Shown here: piece after piece, positions 7,045 through 10,043 of the stretch
Layout: each line of letters begins with the position of its first letter
Position numbering within the stretch: the first letter of the stretch is position 1
Origin: Crocinitomicaceae bacterium
Lineage (GTDB): Bacteria; Bacteroidota; Bacteroidia; Flavobacteriales_D; Crocinitomicaceae
NCBI GenBank assembly: GCA_030830385.1
Contig: JAURNA010000333.1
Location: 1 to 10,043 of the forward strand
Direction of reading: 5' to 3'
Length of the DNA stretch: 10,043 nucleotides
Position numbers and translations under genes: made by a program
The notes under the pieces: model-generated
The model's database searches: none
What the model saw: only the letters and a program-made list of their open reading frames with translations
What the model was told of the DNA's origin: nothing

Positions 7045-7068
7045 GGAAGGAAATTTCTGTTATTTTCG
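7041..7068 (+). promoter_or_regulatory. Candidate promoter of the AtoE/Nramp-like pair
   Basis: TTG (7041-7043) and TATTTTCG (7061-7068) are 17 bases apart and resemble the Bacteroidota -33 and -7 elements, the latter with one mismatch to TAnnTTTG. Transcription would begin only a few bases before the ATG at 7081. On the opposite strand a similar TATCTTCG (7025 down to 7018) could be the ribD -7 element, which would give an almost leaderless message. Both are weak consensus matches. Confidence 0.3.
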
Positions 7069-7080
7069 TGAGCACCTGAT

Positions 7081-8466
7081 ATGAAATGGGCACGAATCAT
7101 AGAAAAGACGTTTAAGGCGTTGCTGCCAAGTCCATTCACAATCGCGATTGCCCTTACGATCGTGACGTTTGCCCTTGCCTTTTTCTTGACTCCTGCCAGA
7201 AATGGCTACGCCAATCACTTTTTTGACATCGCAGATTATTGGCAGCGTGGATTATGGACGGACGGACTCTTGGTTTTTGCGTTTCAGATGATGTTGATGC
7301 TTGTTCTCGGGCATGCGCTTGCACTCACAAAAATGGTGGATCGGGTGATTGTCTCGGCGACTCAATTCTGCAATTCGACAGCGAATGCAGCGCTCATCGT
7401 TACGTTGTTGACGGTGTTGGTTTCCCTTTTTAATTGGGGGTTAGGATTGATATTCGGAGCCATTCTTGTCCGGAAAGTAGGCGAAAATGCCCGGAAAAAT
7501 AGAATTCAATTGAATTATCCACTCATAGGCGCGGCTGGATACAGCGGTCTGATGGTATGGCATGGAGGAATTTCGGGTTCTGCACCGATAAAAGCGGCAG
7601 ACGAGGGTCATATTCATGCTTTGATGAGCGGGGTGGTTCCCGAAGAACAATTGAGCCGGTTTCCCGAATCGGTTTCGTACGCAGAAACCATTTTTGGAGG
7701 AATGAACCTTACGGCAATGACGCTGGTTATCGTCGTGCTTCCTCTGTTTATGTATCTGATCGGAAGGAGAACCCAAAAGAGTTCCATGCTTCCCGAGCGA
7801 TCCGAAGCCAGGGTTTCTGAGGGAAAAGCAACGGGTGCCGAACGGCTGGATGCATCAAATATCCTTGCCGTTATCATCGGAGGGTTGATGTTGAGTTATG
7901 CGATCATGCTGGCCGTGAAAGGCTACAAAAGTTCAGGCTGGAGTTTCATCAATCCCAATTTCATCAATCTTACGTTGTTGGGGATGGGATTGACCTTTCA
8001 CGGGAGTGTTCGATCTTTTTTGCGTGGTGTGAACGAGGCCATTACAGGTTCAGCCGGTATTTTGATTCAATTCCCACTTTATTTTGGCATTATGGGGATC
8101 ATGAATGGCTCGGGATTGGTACAGATTTTCTCAACGTTTCTTGCGGATGTCTCAAGTGAAACGACTTTCCCGCTGTATACGTTCTTAAGCGCCGGAGTGG
8201 TCAACGTATTTGTTCCGAGCGGTGGTGGACAATGGGTGGCGCAGGGGCCTATTATCCTCAAAGCAGCCAGCGATATTGGTGTCAGTTTTCCCAAAGCAAT
8301 TATGGCACTTTCATACGGCGATCAATTGACGAATATGTTGCAACCGTTTTGGGCGCTTCCCTTGCTGGGAATCACCGGATTGAAAGCCAGAGAAATTCTT
8401 CCCTATTCGGTAGCTTTAATGGGCGTGGGAATTGTTCTGTTCGTTCTGGTACTATTAATTTTCTGA
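7081..8466 (+). CDS. atoE: AtoE-family short-chain fatty acid transporter
   Basis: The 461-residue protein is a polytopic membrane protein with the landmarks of the AtoE/short-chain fatty acid transporter family: LLPSPFTIAIALTIVTFAL near the N terminus, FQMMLMLVLGHALALT, SLFNWGLGLIFGAILVRKVG, GYSGLMVWHGGISGSAPIKA, VPSGGGQWVAQGPI and LLGITGLKAREILPYS. E. coli AtoE, of similar length, is associated with uptake of acetoacetate and other short-chain fatty acids for beta-oxidation. A more hydrophilic loop with many charged residues (about 233-260) divides the protein. No acetoacetyl-CoA transferase or thiolase gene is in view, so the substrate is known only at family level. It is followed after a single base by the Nramp-like gene, with which it must be co-transcribed. 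Confidence 0.92.
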   Translation: MKWARIIEKTFKALLPSPFTIAIALTIVTFALAFFLTPARNGYANHFFDIADYWQRGLWTDGLLVFAFQMMLMLVLGHALALTKMVDRVIVSATQFCNSTANAALIVTLLTVLVSLFNWGLGLIFGAILVRKVGENARKNRIQLNYPLIGAAGYSGLMVWHGGISGSAPIKAADEGHIHALMSGVVPEEQLSRFPESVSYAETIFGGMNLTAMTLVIVVLPLFMYLIGRRTQKSSMLPERSEARVSEGKATGAERLDASNILAVIIGGLMLSYAIMLAVKGYKSSGWSFINPNFINLTLLGMGLTFHGSVRSFLRGVNEAITGSAGILIQFPLYFGIMGIMNGSGLVQIFSTFLADVSSETTFPLYTFLSAGVVNVFVPSGGGQWVAQGPIILKAASDIGVSFPKAIMALSYGDQLTNMLQPFWALPLLGITGLKAREILPYSVALMGVGIVLFVLVLLIF

Positions 8467-8467
8467 A

Positions 8468-9727
8468 ATGCAGAATCCCAAACTCGATCACTTCCTCAAA
8501 ACTCTCGGACCGGGAATTCTGTTCGCCAGTACAGCCATTGGAGTTTCCCATCTCGTTCAGAGCACGCGAGCGGGAGCAGATTTTGGATTTGCACTGATTC
8601 CCTTTGTGTTGGCTGCGAATCTGTTTAAATATCCATTTTTTGAATACGGAAGTCGATACGCGAATGCGACAGGCGAAAGCATCATTGATGGCTACAAGCG
8701 CATAGGAACATGGATGCTCGGGTTGTATTTTCTGATCACGCTGGGAAGCATGTTTTTTGTCGCTGCGGCTGTAGGAGCCGTTACCGCCGGATTTCTTCAA
8801 AACCTTTTCGGGATTTCAGGATCAGGTATGTGGGGTACCGGTGGATTGTTTGCGCTTTGTGTAGGCATTCTCATGCTGGGGCGATACAAAATTCTCGACT
8901 CGATGATCAAGCTGATCGGAGCTGTGCTGCTACTCTCCACACTTTTGGCATTCATTCTGGCACTGTCGAAAGGCGGAAATGTACCGGTTGAAACATTTGT
9001 AGCCCCGGATATTTGGTCGAATGAAAGCATTCTGTTCATCATTGCCCTCATGGGTTGGATGCCAACAGCCGTGGACCTCAGTGCCTGGAATAGCCTTTGG
9101 ACCATCGCTCGTATTCGACAAACGGGTTATCATCCGACCATGAAGGAAACATTGTTCGATTTCAATTTCGGCTATCTTGTATCCACGGGATTATCGATGT
9201 GTTTTGTGACGCTTGGAGCTTATATGATGTTTGGATCGGGCGATGAGTTACCCGATTCGAGTTCCGCTTTTGCCAACAGCGTCGTAGAGATGTTCACAAG
9301 CCATGTGGGCGACTGGAGCTTTATCATAATTGCAGCGTCGTCGTTTGCCATTATGTTTGGAACCTGTATTGCTATTTTCGACGGATACGCACGTAGCCTG
9401 CAGCGTATAGTTGAGTTAATTTCAGCCGACCAGGGGAAGTCTAATGAGCGAAAATCGGTCTATACATGGACACTTGTTGTGGTAGGAATCGGCTCGTTTG
9501 GGGTGGTGTTTTTCCTGGGTTCGAAACTGAAAGAATTGGTTGATCTGGCAACCACGATCAGTTTCTTGATCGCACCTGTAATTGCCGTTGTAAACTTCCG
9601 GTTGGTAATAGGAAATCAGATCAATCCAAAACATCACCCTCCGTTGTGGCTGAAGGCATTGAGTTGGATGGGAATACTATTCCTTACCGGATTCGCGCTC
9701 TATTTTGCATGGTTGAAATTAACCTAG
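8468..9727 (+). CDS. Nramp-like transporter lacking the canonical TM1 metal motif
   Basis: The 419-residue, roughly 11-helix protein has the overall Nramp (SLC11) layout: LGPGILFASTAIGVSHLVQ in TM1, an EYGSRYANATGES segment after TM2, MGWMPTAVDLSAW in TM6, and a C-terminal SFLIAPVIAVVNF helix. Canonical Nramps coordinate Mn or Fe with Asp and Asn of a DPGN motif in TM1 and with Ala and Met around MPH in TM6. Here DPGN is absent (the TM1 unwinding region reads STAIGVSH), while Met198-Pro199 of TM6 remain without the following His. It therefore belongs to a divergent branch whose substrate may not be a transition metal. It starts one base after the AtoE-type stop and its stop overlaps that of the minus-strand ArsC-like gene by 9 bases (9719-9727). 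Related Bacteroidota proteins are usually annotated simply as divalent metal transporters. Confidence 0.8.
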   Translation: MQNPKLDHFLKTLGPGILFASTAIGVSHLVQSTRAGADFGFALIPFVLAANLFKYPFFEYGSRYANATGESIIDGYKRIGTWMLGLYFLITLGSMFFVAAAVGAVTAGFLQNLFGISGSGMWGTGGLFALCVGILMLGRYKILDSMIKLIGAVLLLSTLLAFILALSKGGNVPVETFVAPDIWSNESILFIIALMGWMPTAVDLSAWNSLWTIARIRQTGYHPTMKETLFDFNFGYLVSTGLSMCFVTLGAYMMFGSGDELPDSSSAFANSVVEMFTSHVGDWSFIIIAASSFAIMFGTCIAIFDGYARSLQRIVELISADQGKSNERKSVYTWTLVVVGIGSFGVVFFLGSKLKELVDLATTISFLIAPVIAVVNFRLVIGNQINPKHHPPLWLKALSWMGILFLTGFALYFAWLKLT

Positions 9728-10043
9728 TTCGTTGATGCGTTCAGCTGGACGGGCAACCACTGCTTTACCGCCCTTCACAACAATGGGCCGCTCCATGAGT
9801 TTGGGATAATCAGACATTGCCCGTGCCCATTCTTTTTGAGAAAGATTCTTTCCCCTGAAGTGATCGTTGAAATCCTTTTCACCTTTGCGAAGAAGCTCCT
9901 CTGCCGAAATGTTGAGTTTTTCCAAAAGATCCTCAATGTCTTTTCCGGACAACGGCTCTTTCAGGTACTCAACAACGGAATAATCTTCGTTTTTCTCATC
10001 GAGGTATGCCAAAGCAAGGCGGCTTTTCGAACAACGTGGATTA
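9719..10043 (-). CDS. arsC: ArsC/YfgD-family reductase (arsenate reductase-like), 5' end beyond window
   Basis: About 108 codons are visible; the frame is open to the right edge. The N-terminal catalytic motif is present: reading inward from the edge the codons give NPRCSKSR, with the nucleophilic Cys at 10031-10033, followed by LALAYLDEKN, a VVEYLKEPLS strand, a LLRKGEKDF segment, and the C-terminal MERPIVVKGGKAVVARPAE block. These contain the Arg residues that in E. coli plasmid ArsC hold arsenate (in LLRKGE, ERPIV and ARPAE). The family is thioredoxin-like and reduces arsenate with glutaredoxin, though YfgD-type chromosomal members are of unproven activity. The TTG at 10010-10012 is not the start, because the active-site Cys lies upstream of it. 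Only a few N-terminal residues should be missing. Its stop overlaps the convergent Nramp-like stop. Confidence 0.88.
   Translation of the reverse strand, partial: NPRCSKSRLALAYLDEKNEDYSVVEYLKEPLSGKDIEDLLEKLNISAEELLRKGEKDFNDHFRGKNLSQKEWARAMSDYPKLMERPIVVKGGKAVVARPAERINELG

Noticed and set aside
7014..7080. FMN riboswitch upstream of ribD
   Set aside because: Only 67 bases are available before the divergent gene, far less than an RFN element needs, and none of its conserved stems were seen.
7014..7139. A 42-residue N-terminal extension of RibD
   Set aside because: The extension has no RibD-like features and overlaps the divergent AtoE-type gene by 59 bases; the ATG at 7013 matches the usual family start.
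10010..10012. TTG as start codon of the ArsC-like gene
   Set aside because: The in-frame codons further upstream encode NPRCSKSR with the active-site Cys, so the true start lies beyond the window edge.

Overview
The window reads as chromosomal sequence from a member of the Bacteroidota, most likely of the Flavobacteriales type. The main evidence is a type IX secretion (T9SS) cargo protein with a gliding-motility-associated C-terminal (CHU_C, type B) domain, and a membrane protein joining a CCDC81-type HU domain to a SPOR domain, an architecture characteristic of this phylum. Shine-Dalgarno sequences are scarce and the few candidate promoters resemble the Bacteroidota TTG / TAnnTTTG pattern only loosely. 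Species cannot be named from the sequence.

Layout, left to right. Bases 2-1684 (+) are the 3' part of a large secreted or surface protein with a P-domain-like module, three tandem Cys-containing repeats, PKD-like modules and a CHU_C domain. It ends at a clear intrinsic terminator (1700-1732). A 113-bp gap with a candidate promoter and a small palindrome precedes a type I GAPDH gene (1798-2787, +). Four genes then lie on the minus strand, transcribed from about 7013 down to 2847: ribD, an EamA/DMT transporter, a metallo-beta-lactamase-fold hydrolase and the HU-CCDC81/TM/SPOR protein. They overlap by 8 nt, overlap by 4 nt, and are separated by 36 nt, so they look like one operon. A 67-bp divergent spacer separates ribD from a plus-strand pair: an AtoE-type short-chain fatty acid transporter (7081-8466) and, one base later, an Nramp-like transporter lacking the signature metal-binding motif of TM1 (8468-9727). 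The right edge holds most of an ArsC/YfgD-family reductase on the minus strand; its stop overlaps the Nramp-like stop.

Working together: the ribD-EamA coupling suggests, but does not prove, a transporter linked to flavin metabolism. The HU/SPOR protein has the parts to connect DNA or nucleoid on the cytoplasmic side with denuded peptidoglycan at the septum on the periplasmic side, and is the most intriguing gene here. The AtoE/Nramp-like pair is tightly coupled, though the substrate of the second protein is uncertain. No mobile element, RNA gene or CRISPR was seen, and no stretch over 300 bases lacks a gene.
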